This document shows positions 29,501 through 39,719 of a stretch of 64,000 nucleotides of DNA, one piece after another. The stretch is taken from assembly GCA_946902985.2 (NCBI GenBank), contig OX336388.2, forward strand, positions 124,845,894-124,909,893, read 5' to 3'. Numbering within the stretch: position 1 is the stretch's first letter; the number at the start of each line of letters is the position of its first letter. The stretch comes from Meconema thalassinum. Its lineage: Eukaryota > Arthropoda > Insecta > Orthoptera > Tettigoniidae. Both the position numbers and the translations under genes were made by a program. Under the pieces are notes generated by a model that was not told where the DNA came from, did no database searches, and saw only the letters and a list, made by a program, of their open reading frames with translations.

Positions 29501-32027
29501 GGCATCCGTGCTGTAAAATTCTAGCGGAATGTCTTCTCTCTGCTAGGTGCGCTTCAGCATTCTTTGTTGATGGAAGCTGTAATTTTGTTCTTATTTCTTC
29601 GACGAGGAAGGGTTCCCGTGCTAATTCATATGTTAGGCGTGAGCGCGTGTATTTTGAGATGCCCATTAAGGATTTCAGGAATTGGGCTTTAACTCTTTCG
29701 ATGGTGGCCAGATCTCTCTTCGTTAGTCGGTCCCATATCAAGTGGATCCCGTACGTGAGAATTGGTAGGATCTTTGCGTCAAACAGATGCATAGCTGTTT
29801 TTAAGGATAGCTGCTGGAGATTGATAACGTCGTACATGGCTTTCAAGCAAGCCACTGCTCTGTCTTGGATGTGTAGTCTGAATGTTCCGGTAGTCTGTAA
29901 AGTAATCCCAAGGTATTTAACTGCATTTACTATTACCACTTTGACCTCTTCATATTGCAAGTTGTCGTTTGCTGCTACACGCCCACCTTTCCGAAAAACC
30001 ATCTGTTGGGTTTTTGTCCAGTTTATTTTCAGACTGTTATTTCCTGCCCATTCTACCAGTGCTGAGAAGGCGTGTTGGAGTTCTTCCTTATTTGGTGACC
30101 CTAGGACCATGTCATCCGCATATATGTAGATCACTGCGTCCTTTGATTTCTCTCGGATTGCTGTTGTCACATCGGCTGTGGCAATATTGAACAGTATGGG
30201 ACTGAGGGGGTCACCTTGCAACACTCCATTAGTTTGGGTGATTTCCTTTGTTTTGCATACTGCGTCATCTATGGTGATCTGGTTGTATGCCAGGATATTT
30301 TTTACTAAGATTGTTAAAGGATTGTGATTTCCGATGATATTTTGAAGTTTCGATGTGAGCTTTCTTCTGTCAATTAGGTCGAAGGCCTTTGTATAGTCTA
30401 TAAAGACTGCATAAAACTTTCCCTTTTGGAGTCGTTTTGCTTCCTCTATGTCATTTAACAGATTTTGAATTGCGTGCAAGGTTCCTCTTCCTCGTCTAAA
30501 GCCGAATTGTTCCTCCGGTATCTTGGAGTCGACTTCGTATACTATCCTGTTGGTTAGAATTCTTGTCAGTAACTTGAAGGTGTTGCTTTCCAGTGCAATT
30601 CCTCTGTACGAGTTGGGGTCGTTGGTTTCACCTTTTCCTTTATAGAGAGTTTTAATGGTCGATTTTCTCCATTCATCGGGAATATTTCCTGTTTCTAGGC
30701 ATTTGGTAAAGAGCTTGGACCATAGTTCTGATAGGTGTTGTGCCGATTCCTTTAGATGTTCGTTGAAAAACCCGTCTGGTCCTGCGGCCTTGTTACATTT
30801 CGTAGCATTGATTATGTCCAATACCTCTGTTTTAGTGATGGGGAGTATTTCTTCGTGTTGATCTCTACATTCAATTTCATATGCCGCTTGTTGACCTGTA
30901 CCGTTAAGGATGAGAATGAAGTGCGATTCCCATATTCCTATTTCTACGTTGCTAGATCTTGACGATCTTCTTGGTCTGATGGCTATGTATGGATCATTCA
31001 TTGCTTCTTTGGTGATCCTCTCACCTTCTTTTTCTATGTATTGAAAGCGTTTACGTTTTAGGAGATTCTTGTAATATCTCCGTGTTTCCCCATATACTCT
31101 TAGGTCCTCTGGTGTTGACGTGATCCTAGCTATATGTAGCGCCTTTAGTGTAGTTTGTCTTTCTGCATAACATTCCTTATCAAACCACGGTTGAGCTTTC
31201 CTTGTAATCTGTTTGTGGGTTATACTTGCTCCTAGTATCTTGTTAATTCTTGTTAGGGCTGAATTTAGGTCGTTTTCCTTGATTGTCTTTTCTGCTTCAG
31301 GTACTTTTCCTAGTTGTCGCTGTAGTGCTGCCATGTTAAGGTGTCTGGATATGATGGTCTTGATGCAATTCGGAACAACTTTCTTTGGAGTTTTGAGTAA
31401 GAATTTGGTCTGTATTGGGATGTGTTTTCTTAGTGGCGTTACTGGTGAAGTCCATAGACTCTTTTGTTCTAAAATTTCAATATCGTTTCCTTTGTGGAAC
31501 ACGAGGTCAATTGTGCTACTGCCATTATGGGCAAAGTAAGTTTTGCGTCTTGGGTCATTTACTATTTTGAAATTTTCTTCTGTAAGGAATGTAAGGACAG
31601 TTTTACATTTCTTATCGGGTTTGTCTAGTCTACAGTTCATATCTCCTGCTAGTATTATGGTTTCTTCTGGGTTTGCAACTTTCCGTAGGGAGAGCGTGAG
31701 GAGTTCCATTATTTCCTCGGTATCAGTGTTGGGGCGTACATAAGTGCCTATTATCGTGAAGTTGTTTGCTTTCGCGATTATGAGGTTTTCTTCTATATGT
31801 AAGGTCTTTAAGGGTCCTATCCATGGTTTATAGAGGATAGATACACCTCCTGATGGCCTTCCTTCTGTAGGTTTTCTTGCTAGAGAGTGGATGGAGTAGA
31901 AACCTTCTATATCAATAGGTGTCGTTAGGAATGTCTCTGTGAAGATTAGTATGTCAGATGTTTCAAATGTGTTTCCTGGGGTTAGTTTCAGTAGTCCTTT
32001 AAACCCTTCTACGTTCCACAGGAGCAT
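29418..32027 (-). CDS. LINE ORF2: AP endonuclease plus reverse transcriptase
   Basis: It nicks target DNA and copies the LINE RNA. The frame opens at 32096. I prefer the ATG at 32027, because it lies 10 nt after the upstream frame's TAA and begins right at the endonuclease motif (MLLWNVEG). Endonuclease motifs: FTETFL, GTYVRPN, LAGDMNCRLD (about residue 130), STIDLVFHKG. RT motifs: AAGPDGFFNEHL, YRGIALES, EQFGFRRGRGT, VFIDYTKAFDLID, QGDPLSPILFN, and the catalytic YADD (complement near 30115-30126). All catalytic residues look intact. The C-terminus is altered by a frameshift near 29500, so the CCHC knuckle falls in another frame. Confidence 0.85.
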   Translation of the reverse strand: MLLWNVEGFKGLLKLTPGNTFETSDILIFTETFLTTPIDIEGFYSIHSLARKPTEGRPSGGVSILYKPWIGPLKTLHIEENLIIAKANNFTIIGTYVRPNTDTEEIMELLTLSLRKVANPEETIILAGDMNCRLDKPDKKCKTVLTFLTEENFKIVNDPRRKTYFAHNGSSTIDLVFHKGNDIEILEQKSLWTSPVTPLRKHIPIQTKFLLKTPKKVVPNCIKTIISRHLNMAALQRQLGKVPEAEKTIKENDLNSALTRINKILGASITHKQITRKAQPWFDKECYAERQTTLKALHIARITSTPEDLRVYGETRRYYKNLLKRKRFQYIEKEGERITKEAMNDPYIAIRPRRSSRSSNVEIGIWESHFILILNGTGQQAAYEIECRDQHEEILPITKTEVLDIINATKCNKAAGPDGFFNEHLKESAQHLSELWSKLFTKCLETGNIPDEWRKSTIKTLYKGKGETNDPNSYRGIALESNTFKLLTRILTNRIVYEVDSKIPEEQFGFRRGRGTLHAIQNLLNDIEEAKRLQKGKFYAVFIDYTKAFDLIDRRKLTSKLQNIIGNHNPLTILVKNILAYNQITIDDAVCKTKEITQTNGVLQGDPLSPILFNIATADVTTAIREKSKDAVIYIYADDMVLGSPNKEELQHAFSALVEWAGNNSLKINWTKTQQMVFRKGGRVAANDNLQYEEVKVVIVNAVKYLGITLQTTGTFRLHIQDRAVACLKAMYDVINLQQLSLKTAMHLFDAKILPILTYGIHLIWDRLTKRDLATIERVKAQFLKSLMGISKYTRSRLTYELAREPFLVEEIRTKLQLPSTKNAEAHLAERRHSARILQHGCHDQPELDQRQSETKTCGDKVSSAWVPP

Positions 32028-32037
32028 GTTAATGCAG

Positions 32038-32721
32038 TTATTCGAGAGATGCGCCTTCGCTTCTTCTGCGGAGGCGAAATCGAAATCGACGCACAATTAC
32101 TCTACTTGGCCAAAATTCGGGGTTGGATGTCATTTCTAGGCAGTCAAAAGGGATGCCAACTTTGTACGCTTTGGAGTCTCCTCTTATGGCGGTCTCTTCG
32201 CAGCTGACGTCCCCTCGGATTCCTTTCTTTCTTAGGTAGTTTATTACCGTCTCCGATGTCGTTTCGTTCTTCAGCTTCCCAATAAATAGCCATGCCGTTT
32301 TCCCTTCCGCTTGTAGATCGCCGTTCTCTGTTCCAGTGCCGATTACTGTGTTAGATGGTGATCGGTATTGCTGACTATTTCGTGGTTGATTCTGTTGCTG
32401 ATATCTTTTTCCTGTACTGTCTGGTCTTCTCGTCTCTCCTTGTGTTGTAGGGTCACGGTTGATAATTTTGTTGGGTAGTCCTGGCCATTCTATGCTTGAT
32501 AGTGATCTGGTTTCGTATCGATAGTTGCGTTTATTTGTTGACTCTGCTGTGGTGGTTTGTGGGTTTGGTGATTGTGGTTTGATGGTTGGGGGGTGCAGCG
32601 GCGTTGCTGTTGTTGGTTTTTCGGTAGTGTCTTGAATTTTTGAGTAGCGCGAGACTTGTTGTTTTGCTAGTATATCTGCTTGTTGCAGTTGTGTCTCGAG
32701 AATTAAGGTCATTTTCTTCAT
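32038..32721 (-). CDS. LINE ORF1, RRM-like part
   Basis: 227 codons. The first half is a low-complexity Thr/Pro/Gln-rich linker. The last 90 residues include TAWLFIGKLKNETT, YLRKKGIRGDV and AYKVGIPFDCL, then NPEFWPSRVIVRRF, the RNA-binding fold commonly found in ORF1 of insect LINEs. It probably binds LINE RNA. Its ATG overlaps the stop of the upstream frame as ATGA (32718-32721). It ends with TAA 10 nt before the likely ORF2 start. It may originally have been one protein with the upstream frame. Confidence 0.75.
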   Translation of the reverse strand: MKKMTLILETQLQQADILAKQQVSRYSKIQDTTEKPTTATPLHPPTIKPQSPNPQTTTAESTNKRNYRYETRSLSSIEWPGLPNKIINRDPTTQGETRRPDSTGKRYQQQNQPRNSQQYRSPSNTVIGTGTENGDLQAEGKTAWLFIGKLKNETTSETVINYLRKKGIRGDVSCEETAIRGDSKAYKVGIPFDCLEMTSNPEFWPSRVIVRRFRFRLRRRSEGASLE

Positions 32722-33305
32722 GAGGTTATCAGATAGTTCTTAAGTTTTTCTTGGATGTGATCATATGATTTTTTGTTTTCCAATGCTAACTCTTTTACTT
32801 CGTTGTTTATTCCTTGGTTGCTCGTCTCCATTGGGGCCATTCCGTTCGATTTCAGACGTAGACTGCAGGTTTCGCACATGTGATTATCCCCCTGTTGAGA
32901 GAATCTAGTATTGCAGAGTTTTTCCGCTGAAGTAGGCCTTGGATATGCAACCACAGATGATCTTTCTCTATGACCGCCAGGTGCCACTAGGTGCTGATGT
33001 TTGATTCCGTGGTGTGCAGATTGACCACCAGTTGTCACTAGCTGTTCCACCAACAGACAGTCTTCCTCCTGTATGATGTTATCACTTTGCACACTCAAAA
33101 CCTCCTTTGTAGCATTCATGACATTTTCCATTTCGCCTTTTGTAACTTCCACTGACATTTTCATTTCTGTGATATATGACCTGATGTCAGTTACCGCTTT
33201 GAGCAAATCTTCTCTGTTCACCTTATTTAAGTATCCACCGCTACTCACAGTATTTTCAATAAATTTGAGAGCTCCTTCTAAGCGTGCTTCTAACTCGATC
33301 ACCAT
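32718..33305 (-). CDS. LINE ORF1, N-terminal helical part
   Basis: 195 codons with heptad-like hydrophobic spacing in the first 75 residues (LEARLEGALKFIENTV, VTDIRSYITEMKMSVE), which suggests a coiled coil for trimer formation as in other LINE ORF1 proteins. A CETC motif follows near residue 140. The stop overlaps the next ATG by ATGA. Either a true stop-restart arrangement or a single ORF1 of about 422 codons broken by an indel would look like this. The combined length matches usual ORF1 proteins. Confidence 0.65.
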   Translation of the reverse strand: MVIELEARLEGALKFIENTVSSGGYLNKVNREDLLKAVTDIRSYITEMKMSVEVTKGEMENVMNATKEVLSVQSDNIIQEEDCLLVEQLVTTGGQSAHHGIKHQHLVAPGGHRERSSVVAYPRPTSAEKLCNTRFSQQGDNHMCETCSLRLKSNGMAPMETSNQGINNEVKELALENKKSYDHIQEKLKNYLITS

Positions 33306-33324
33306 CTTGAAGTTTATGCAAATT

Positions 33325-33545
33325 GTGCGAATGTCTTGTTGCGATCGCGACAGGTGCTGTGGATTTGTCGCCTATGGAGCAATATCAAGCGGGTCTAATT
33401 TGTATTGTGTGTAGCGCTTGCAGTAAGGCTTTTGGTAAAATGTCTTGTTGCGATCTCGACAGGCGATGTAGATTTGTCGCTTATGGAATAGTGCCATGCG
33501 GGTCTAATTTGTATTGCATGCGGCGCCTGTTGTAAGGCTTTCGGT
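33325..33545 (-). promoter_or_regulatory. LINE 5' region with 109-bp tandem monomers
   Basis: ATGTCTTGTTGCGATCGCGACAGG at 33331 recurs at 33440 with the rest of the unit (GGATTTGTCGC.TATGGA, GCGGGTCTAATTTGTATTG). Two monomers lie just upstream of the first LINE frame. Tandem 5' monomers serve as internal promoters in some LINEs; promoter function here is inference. Confidence 0.55.
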
Positions 33546-34078
33546 AGAGTTTCCTATTGATGTGTGTCGTTTGTAAACTGCTGTGATTTGTTCAACTCTA
33601 ACCTAACTATTTCCCTGACGTTGGTATGACATATTTAGCTTCTATAATTGCACTTTACCTTTAGTATTTGCAATGCCTTGATGTTTCCCGTATCAGTGTC
33701 ACAGCATTATCACTTTTCGCTTGTTTGCACGGTATTATCTCTCATATAACGATTTATATATCTAAATTTTGTCACTGCTTGCTTACGCCGTTCAGCATAG
33801 TATAGGTCAAGACAACTATTTGTTATGAAAAATACAAAACGGAAAAATATGATTTGTCATAAACATCCGGATCCTAGAGGCGATATTAAATGAGTTCGGA
33901 TTGTATTCTAAAAACTATCCGCAAATTCACTCCAAACATTATCCGCAGCTTATCCGCTATCCACACAGCCATGAAAACTATATCCGCATCTGCACAGGGC
34001 TTTACTGACAGGATCAGAGATGATGATAGTTCTTGTTTAAAGTGTCCAAACATCTAGGTTATCGGTCCCTAATGAAAT

Positions 34079-34455
34079 AATAATAATATCGTATGCCCTC
34101 GGGTGCCTGATGCAAGCTTTGTTATTTGACACCCAGAGGGTAGCTTGCATGTCGAATTTCGTCGTTCATTTGAACGCTATGAAAGTCAAGGAGGTTAGAT
34201 ATCTAAACTCCTTGACACTACAGCGCTTTCATGTAGAGAATGGAGGAACTTTGTGTTGGCGGAAAATCCCGAGATTAATTTTGCCATTGAAAACGGCCTA
34301 CTGAATTCAAATGGGATCTTTAACATGCCAACAACGTATGACATGAGTATCGTGATTTTTGTCGCCTTCAAAAATCACTTACCATGGCCAGGGGCGAACC
34401 TGCAATCTTGGGGGTTGGTAGTCCGACACTATAACCACTCACCCACCGTGGCAAG
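34079..34455 (-). mobile_element. SINE, family C, copy 1
   Basis: A perfect 12-bp duplication CCCTAATGAAAT (34067-34078, 34456-34467). The minus-strand head is near 34400-34455 (complement of GGTTCGCCCCTGGCC and CCACCGTGGC). The 3' side has an ATAATAAT tail (34079-34088). Confidence 0.85.
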
Positions 34456-34643
34456 CCCTAATGAAATGAAAGGATGATAATAATAACAGCCCACTGCTAT
34501 ATAGAGATGAAAACAAAAATGGTTTGTAAAAAACAGATAGTGAGCCCCAACAATTATGCCTTATTTGGATAAAAGCAGTTAAAACAGGGATGAAACAAAT
34601 AAGGCAATTTCAACAAAACAAAAACTAGACATGAACAAAATAA

Positions 34644-35017
34644 TAATAGTATCGTATGGCCTCGGTTGCCGGGAGCAAGATTTGTTATTCGATGCCCAGA
34701 GGGCAGATTGCATGTCGAAATTTTGTCGTTCCTTGGAGCGCTATGAAAGTTGAGGAGGTTAAATATCTAAGCTCCTCGACACTATAGGGCTTTCTAGTAG
34801 AGAAAGGAGGAACTTTGTGTTGGCGGAAAATCCCGAGTTTAATTTTGCCATTATGAATACGGCCTACTGAATTCAAAGGGTTCTTTAACATGCCAACAAC
34901 ACATGACATGCGTGCTGAGATTTGTGTCGCCTTTCAAAGATCACTTACCACGGACAGGAGCAAACCTGCAAGCTTGGTAGTTCCGACACGATAACCACTC
35001 ACCCACCGTGGCAAGCT
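34644..35017 (-). mobile_element. SINE, family C, copy 2
   Basis: The duplication ATGAACAAAATAA / ATGAACACAATAA (34631-34643, 35018-35030) differs by one base. It is about 85% like copy 1 across its length, in the same orientation 190 bp away, but with a different target, so it is an independent insertion. Confidence 0.85.
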
Positions 35018-35046
35018 ATGAACACAATAAAAACATACAACAGACT

Positions 35047-35558
35047 GGTTGGTTCCTTAGTTTAGGGGCTGTGACAACGCGGTCATGTAGCCCCGTGTAC
35101 TTTGGGCGTGTGTAGAATCTGTCCGATAACCGGTGTTAATTGTGATGAGTGTATTACTGTGTGTTATCGGTTTTCAATTCAAGTAAGGACTACAGACATT
35201 GAATTTTTTCAAGTAGTTCCTACTTTTGCCGCCAAACGCCACCGTCAACGACTACTAGTTCAGAAGTAGGTTACCAGATGCCAGCGCAGTCTGCTCCTGG
35301 CGACGAACGTTGGAACCTAAGAGCGTTAGTCAAATGTTTAACCTATAATTTAGCTTCACATAGATGTAATTAGTGGAAGGTTCTTTAACATGCAATCTAT
35401 GACGTGGGAGCGCCGGCTTTACTTCCCCTCCGAAGGAAGGTATACTGAGGGATTTTTAACACTCCTAAAAATCCAACGATTTCGGCCGGGTTTGAACCCG
35501 CGATCTTGGGCATAGAAACTCAGCGTGCTACCAAGTACGCTACCGAAGCCACTGATAA
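35047..35558 (-). mobile_element. SINE, family A, copy 2
   Basis: The 8-bp duplication AACAGACT (35039-35046, 35559-35566) flanks it. Complete from the tRNA-like head (complement GGGTTTGAACCCGCGATCTTGG near 35486) to the GGTTGGTTCCTTAG end. Confidence 0.85.
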
Positions 35559-35619
35559 AACAGACTAAAACCAAACTAAAAGTCTTGAACTATATTAAAT
35601 AAACTTTAAAAAAGTTGCC

Positions 35620-35890
35620 ACTGTCCCTCATGAACCGGATGAAGAGGTCTGCTGATGGCCCATCATCATGTAGAGCAAGAAGAGGGTGTTAGGCAGTTTG
35701 AGAGTCCTTTGCAGATTGGCCAGGTGAGGGTGGCGCCGCAAGTGCACACAGTGGGGTCTTCTCTCTTGAGCAAGTGGGAGTGCGTAGCTATCTCATGGCC
35801 GATCCGGAGTTGACAGAGGACCACACCTTTCTTCCGACTAGATCAGAAGGAATATTTCCACACCTTCGTTGACTCCTGGATGGCTCTCAG
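35620..35890 (-). pseudogene. Old LINE C-terminal fragment with RNase H-proximal knuckle
   Basis: The minus strand reads VLCQLRIGHEIATHSHLLKR, then CTCGATLT, the well-known region following the RT/RNase H of I/Jockey/R1-type LINEs. Flanking codons degrade quickly. No target duplication was found. Confidence 0.65.
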
Positions 35891-36019
35891 TTTGAAGACG
35901 AATACCAAGAAGATGGATGGAGTGTACCTAGTCTTACCTTAAATACTGTCACAATGTTTCCAATAAATTTACACTAAGTGGTTTGAGGTATTTTAATATC
36001 CTAATGATATTAGTTAAAT

Positions 36020-37090
36020 GGAGTGTAACAAATCAAAATCACATGTAATATTCAAAATGGCCACCTTTGGCATGAACACAGTCTTTAAGTCTTTGTGGCC
36101 GCTCATCAATTGAATTACGCACCACTTCCATCGGAAAATCTGCTGCTACCTTCAAAAGAGAACACTTGAAACTTTCAATATTTGGATGTCTCTTCTAGCA
36201 AGCCATCTCCTGAAGCTTGGACCACAATTTGTAGTCCAGGGGGTTTAGGTATGGACTTGCAGAAGAACAATCAGAGGTCGAAATAAAGTCCGAAACATTG
36301 GCCCCAAGCTACTGGGGCCGAATTCTGCTGGAAGCTCCAGCGTTCTCCATGGAAGAGGGTGTAGTTGAGTTTCTTGATCAGTAGCTCCAACACTGTCTCC
36401 TGATACACGTTGGCCGACGTTTTGACCCCTTTCTCACAGAAATGGAAGTCCGTAGTACCTTCGTTGTTCACGCCTCACCACACCATAAGAAATGAACGAT
36501 GATAGCCCCTCTGGATCCTTGAAGCCTTTTCAGCAGCTTGTGCAGAGCATGTGGCATATACCATCTTTTTGGGCATTAAAAGTCTTCTCAACACTGAACA
36601 TTTTTTCATCAGTAAAAAGGATTTTTCGGTGACCATTTGCTGCGTAACTCGACAGTAAGAGTTTTGATTTTAAGAGCCTTTGTTTCTTCAGCGCATTTTT
36701 GAGGTGTCCTTTCCGTCGTTTGTAAGCACGAAGTCCCATGTCACTGCTCAATGTGCGAGACAAAGACATTTTGGAAATTTTCAGCTAATAAACCATCACA
36801 GACCGTCTCCACACCGGATTTCCTAACACACAAACCACCACTGCTTTCACCAATTCTGGAGTCCGCATATTGCTTGGTCTACCTACTCCGTCTCAGTCTT
36901 AACACAGTTACTGTCTCAAGGAAGCGCTGGATAGTGCGACACACAAACCTTTTGCTTATTTTGAGTTTCTGGAGAATTTTGAAAATCTCACCTGGGGATT
37001 TGCTTACCTTGTGCAACGCCACCACAGCTACACGATTTTCATGATCGCCCCATTCCATCTTTCCAGATTTGTTTTAAACACACAGAACTT
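36020..37090 (-). pseudogene. Tc1/mariner-superfamily transposase relic
   Basis: Minus-strand pieces in order: an N-terminal helix-turn-helix region (about 37050-36780, in shifted frames); then MSLSRTLSSDMGLRAYKRRKGH, and the catalytic GHRKILFTDEKMFSVE (complement near 36590-36630, the first Asp preserved in FTDEK); then HFCEKGVKTSANVYQETVLE and WSFQQNSAPVAW (36271-36471). In active enzymes that last motif carries the second Asp (QQDSAPAH); here it is Asn. Several frameshifts exist. Exact termini were not identified. Confidence 0.75.
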
Positions 37091-37340
37091 TTCACTATGG
37101 CAGCTGCACTCAGAATGACTCATAGCTGGTGCTACAACTTAGGAATGTGGAGGCCCTTACAAGGGGAAAGTACAGCCACCTTCAAAAGTTGTGACAGTAT
37201 GGGACTGAGGAAAATGGAGGAGACTTGTCTGGAACGTCAACCCTACACAAGTGGGGAAAACGCAAAGGAAAAGAAGATATCAATAACAATAATGTTGATT
37301 ATTCAGGTCCGTATTGACGTAACTATATATATATACGTAA

Positions 37341-38756
37341 CTACCTAAAACACATAAAGATAACATTCCTATCATCAGACCAATAGTCAATTTCAGAAAT
37401 CCGAAGTACAAACTCGCTCAATTTGCTCATTCATTTCTTAAATCACATTACAAACTCAAGGCTAATGCATCCTTTAAAAATTCGATACTAAAACTTACCA
37501 GAACGCATTCTTTACACACTATAGACATAAAAGACATGTATACAAGCATACCGATTTCTGTCTCTATTGATATTAGTGAGAACAACTTGAAGAATAATAG
37601 TGATTTAACACAAGTTGAGATCTCTGAATTTTTGAACATCTTAACGTTCATCCTAAAAAACAACCAATTCAGTTTTAATGAGAAAATCTATAAACAAAAG
37701 GAAGGCCTACCCATGGGTTCTCCTTTATCAGGAATAGTAGCTAACATATTCTTAGATAATCTGGAATACGAATCAATCATTAACAAAAAGGATGGTTTGT
37801 TATTTTGGGGAAGATATGTTGATGATGTTTTCGTAATCCTTGACAACTCTAAAACGAAAATAGAACAACTTTTGCAACATTTGAACCAAATAAATAGCAA
37901 CATTAAATTCACGTCAGAAAATGAAATAAACAGTTCCATAAATTACCTTGATCTACTAGTCATGCATGATAAAGATCACCTCAGCTATCAAATATTTAGG
38001 AAACCAACTCAAACTAGTACTGTAATTTGACAAGATTCTAATCAACCAGCTTCCCATAAAAGAGCAGCACTCGCATGTTTCGTCAATAGAGCGCTGAACG
38101 TCCCACTATCTGACGTAGATTATCGTAAAGAAGTTTCAATAATTCACCAAATTGCCGAGGCTAATGGATTCAATAGAAAATATGTTAACAATATAATTAA
38201 CAAAATTAAGAACAAACCCGTTTCCAGATTAGCAAAAGAGGACAAAGAACCTTCCACATACGCAAAGTTTACTTTTGTGAACCAATCCACATACAATGTT
38301 ACTAGTGTACTAAAAAAATATAAAATAAAAACAGCGTTCAGAACCAATAACACTAATCATAATAAATTTTTCAACTCACATATTCTCAACAAAACCAACA
38401 AATACAGCAATTCAGGTGTCTACAGGATTAAATGTAACGAGTGTAATGCCGATTACGTGGGACAAACAGGGAGAGGGTTCAACACCAGATTTTTGGAACA
38501 TGTCAATGCCATCATACACAATAAATTTTCAGCGATGGGCAACCACATGGCAGAAACTGGACATAAATTCACAACCATAGACAATGATTTAGAAATTTTA
38601 CATCAAGAAAATAAAGGCACGCTCATGAATATTCTGGAACAAATAGAAATTGATAAAGCACAGAGATTTAACCCTTCACACAATCTTAATGAAATAATAT
38701 TTGAAACCAGCATTTTATACAGAACACTAATAGACGAATTATATAGTAATAGATAA
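37341..38756 (+). pseudogene. Penelope-like RT with GIY-YIG endonuclease, one internal stop
   Basis: Reads as one frame from LPKTHK (37341) to the stop after 38756, broken only by a TGA at 38028-38030. RT motifs: PIIRPIVNF, TIDIKDMYTSI (motif A), EGLPMGSPLSGIVANIF, and the catalytic RYVDDVF (about 37812-37832). The C-terminal endonuclease has GVYRIKCNECNADYVGQTGRGFNTRFLEH (38417-38503) with the GIY-YIG-type Tyr pair and Arg. The start is missing because the element is 5' truncated near 37335. Otherwise the catalytic residues are intact, so the copy appears fairly young. Confidence 0.9.
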
Positions 38757-38859
38757 AATTCCCGCTATATTCCACTACTCATCCCCATCAGTTTTCATAA
38801 CATACTAAAGATTGACACCTCTCATTCTATGTAGTAATCAATCACCATAACAGCAATAC

Positions 38860-39153
38860 CCAATCAACAACCGATTAGCATCCAGATCAAGGAGAGGAAA
38901 TGGCACTGGATTGGTCACACACTAAGGAAGCCGGACGGAGCTATTGAGAGGGCGGCGCTAGACTGGAATCCTCAAGGCGCCAGGAAGCGAGGTCGACCTA
39001 AGAAGACCTGGAAGAGGACGATCGAAAATGAAATTGCAGAGGTGGACAAGAACTGGAGTCAAGTGAAGAGAATGGCCAGGAACCGTACTGCGTGGAGAAA
39101 TTTCGCCAAGGCCCTATGCTCCGGAAGGAGCGGCAGGAATTAAGTAAGTAAGT
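38860..39153 (+). mobile_element. LINE 3' fragment inserted in the Penelope 3' region
   Basis: A perfect 13-bp duplication ATAACAGCAATAC (38847-38859, 39154-39166). It encodes KERKWHWIGHTLRKPDGAIE, RKRGRPKKTWKR and a C-terminal CSGRSGRN, followed by an AAGT-repeat tail. Severely 5' truncated, in an otherwise open frame. Confidence 0.9.
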
Positions 39154-39612
39154 ATAACAGCAATACACGGCGCGTCAACAAACCTCACTTATTCTCATTT
39201 CCTTAGCATCCCACCTCCCCCAACCCTAACCGCCACCTTTTACCAAGCACGTCACTGACACTCAGCTGTAAGAGTCTTCGCAAGGCGCATTCGGTTTGTT
39301 TTTGTTCACGCCCGAGCGCACTGCAGTTTGGCGGCGCGTGATGCGGCCAAAAGTTTTCTCCGCCTTGACGTTTGCCAGGAACAACATGGGGACCAGAGTG
39401 GTCCCACGATGACGCAGTGGGGACAGCGGCCCGCAGCACCGGCCTAATTCTGAAGTTTTGGTGCGCCTAGGCCTTAGTAATCCATTAAGAGTATCTTCTT
39501 TGGAGCGTCGAGTGGGAATTGTAAATAATGGATTGGAGAACATTTTATTTATTCTTCATGTGATTTATATGTGCTTATACAAGGAAAGTTTTCCTTTGTG
39601 AAGTTTTGTTGG

Positions 39613-39658
39613 ACAGGCTGATGAAGGGGGAGTGTTAGCCCTCGAAACATGTCCCTGT
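39613..39658 (+). ncRNA. Hammerhead ribozyme motif, type I, in the Penelope 3' region
   Basis: Stem I ACAGG (39613-39617) pairs exactly with CCTGT (39654-39658). CTGATGA is 39618-39624. Stem II GGGG/CCCT lies within 39626-39642. GAAAC is 39644-39648. Stem III is the palindrome ACATGT (39647-39652) with cleavage triplet GTC ending at 39653. Such a very short, self-complementary stem III is expected to work best as a dimer, as known for Penelope-type hammerheads. The A/C pair closing stem II is imperfect. Confidence 0.7.
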
Positions 39659-39719
39659 AAGTAATTAGCAATAAACAGTATTGAAAGGTGGAAATTTTAT
39701 TATTCTTTCAAAGTTATCA

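Larger units (their letters stand above)
29054..33560 (-). mobile_element. LINE with ORF1-type proteins and EN-RT, nearly full length
   Basis: Minus-strand element: repeated 5' region (33325-33545), two overlapping small frames, then endonuclease-RT. The 3' end has a short TAA-type tail (complement TTATTATTATTA at 29058-29069), as in I-like LINEs. The 5' limit is uncertain. A weak match between TTAAATTTGT (29048) and CTAAATTTTGT (33758) could be a target duplication extending the element to about 33757. It lies inside a hAT-like element. Confidence 0.8.
28771..34004. mobile_element. hAT-like non-autonomous transposon carrying a LINE
   Basis: The ends are TGGAGCCCTGTG (28771) and CACAGGGCTTTA (to 34004), inverted over AGCCCTGTG. 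They are flanked by 8-mers CTGACGGG (28763-28770) and CTGACAGG (34005-34012), seven of eight identical. TATCCGC words recur beside both ends (28795-28830 and 33905-33990). The LINE reading DRIRDD continues after 34012, so removing the element rejoins an older LINE. It has no transposase. Confidence 0.65.
37330..39705 (+). mobile_element. Penelope-like element, 5' truncated, with HHR-bearing 3' region
   Basis: RT plus GIY-YIG coding sequence (37341-38756), a GC-richer 3' region, and a type I hammerhead motif (39613-39658), followed by AATTAGCAATAAACAG. A small LINE (38860-39153) is inserted in the 3' region. Penelope-like elements are known for this gene order and for hammerheads in their terminal repeats. 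A matching 5' terminal repeat is absent here. Confidence 0.85.

Noticed and set aside
28771..34004. A large host gene on the minus strand
   Set aside because: The 892-codon frame has endonuclease, RT and YADD motifs of a LINE and sits between transposon ends.
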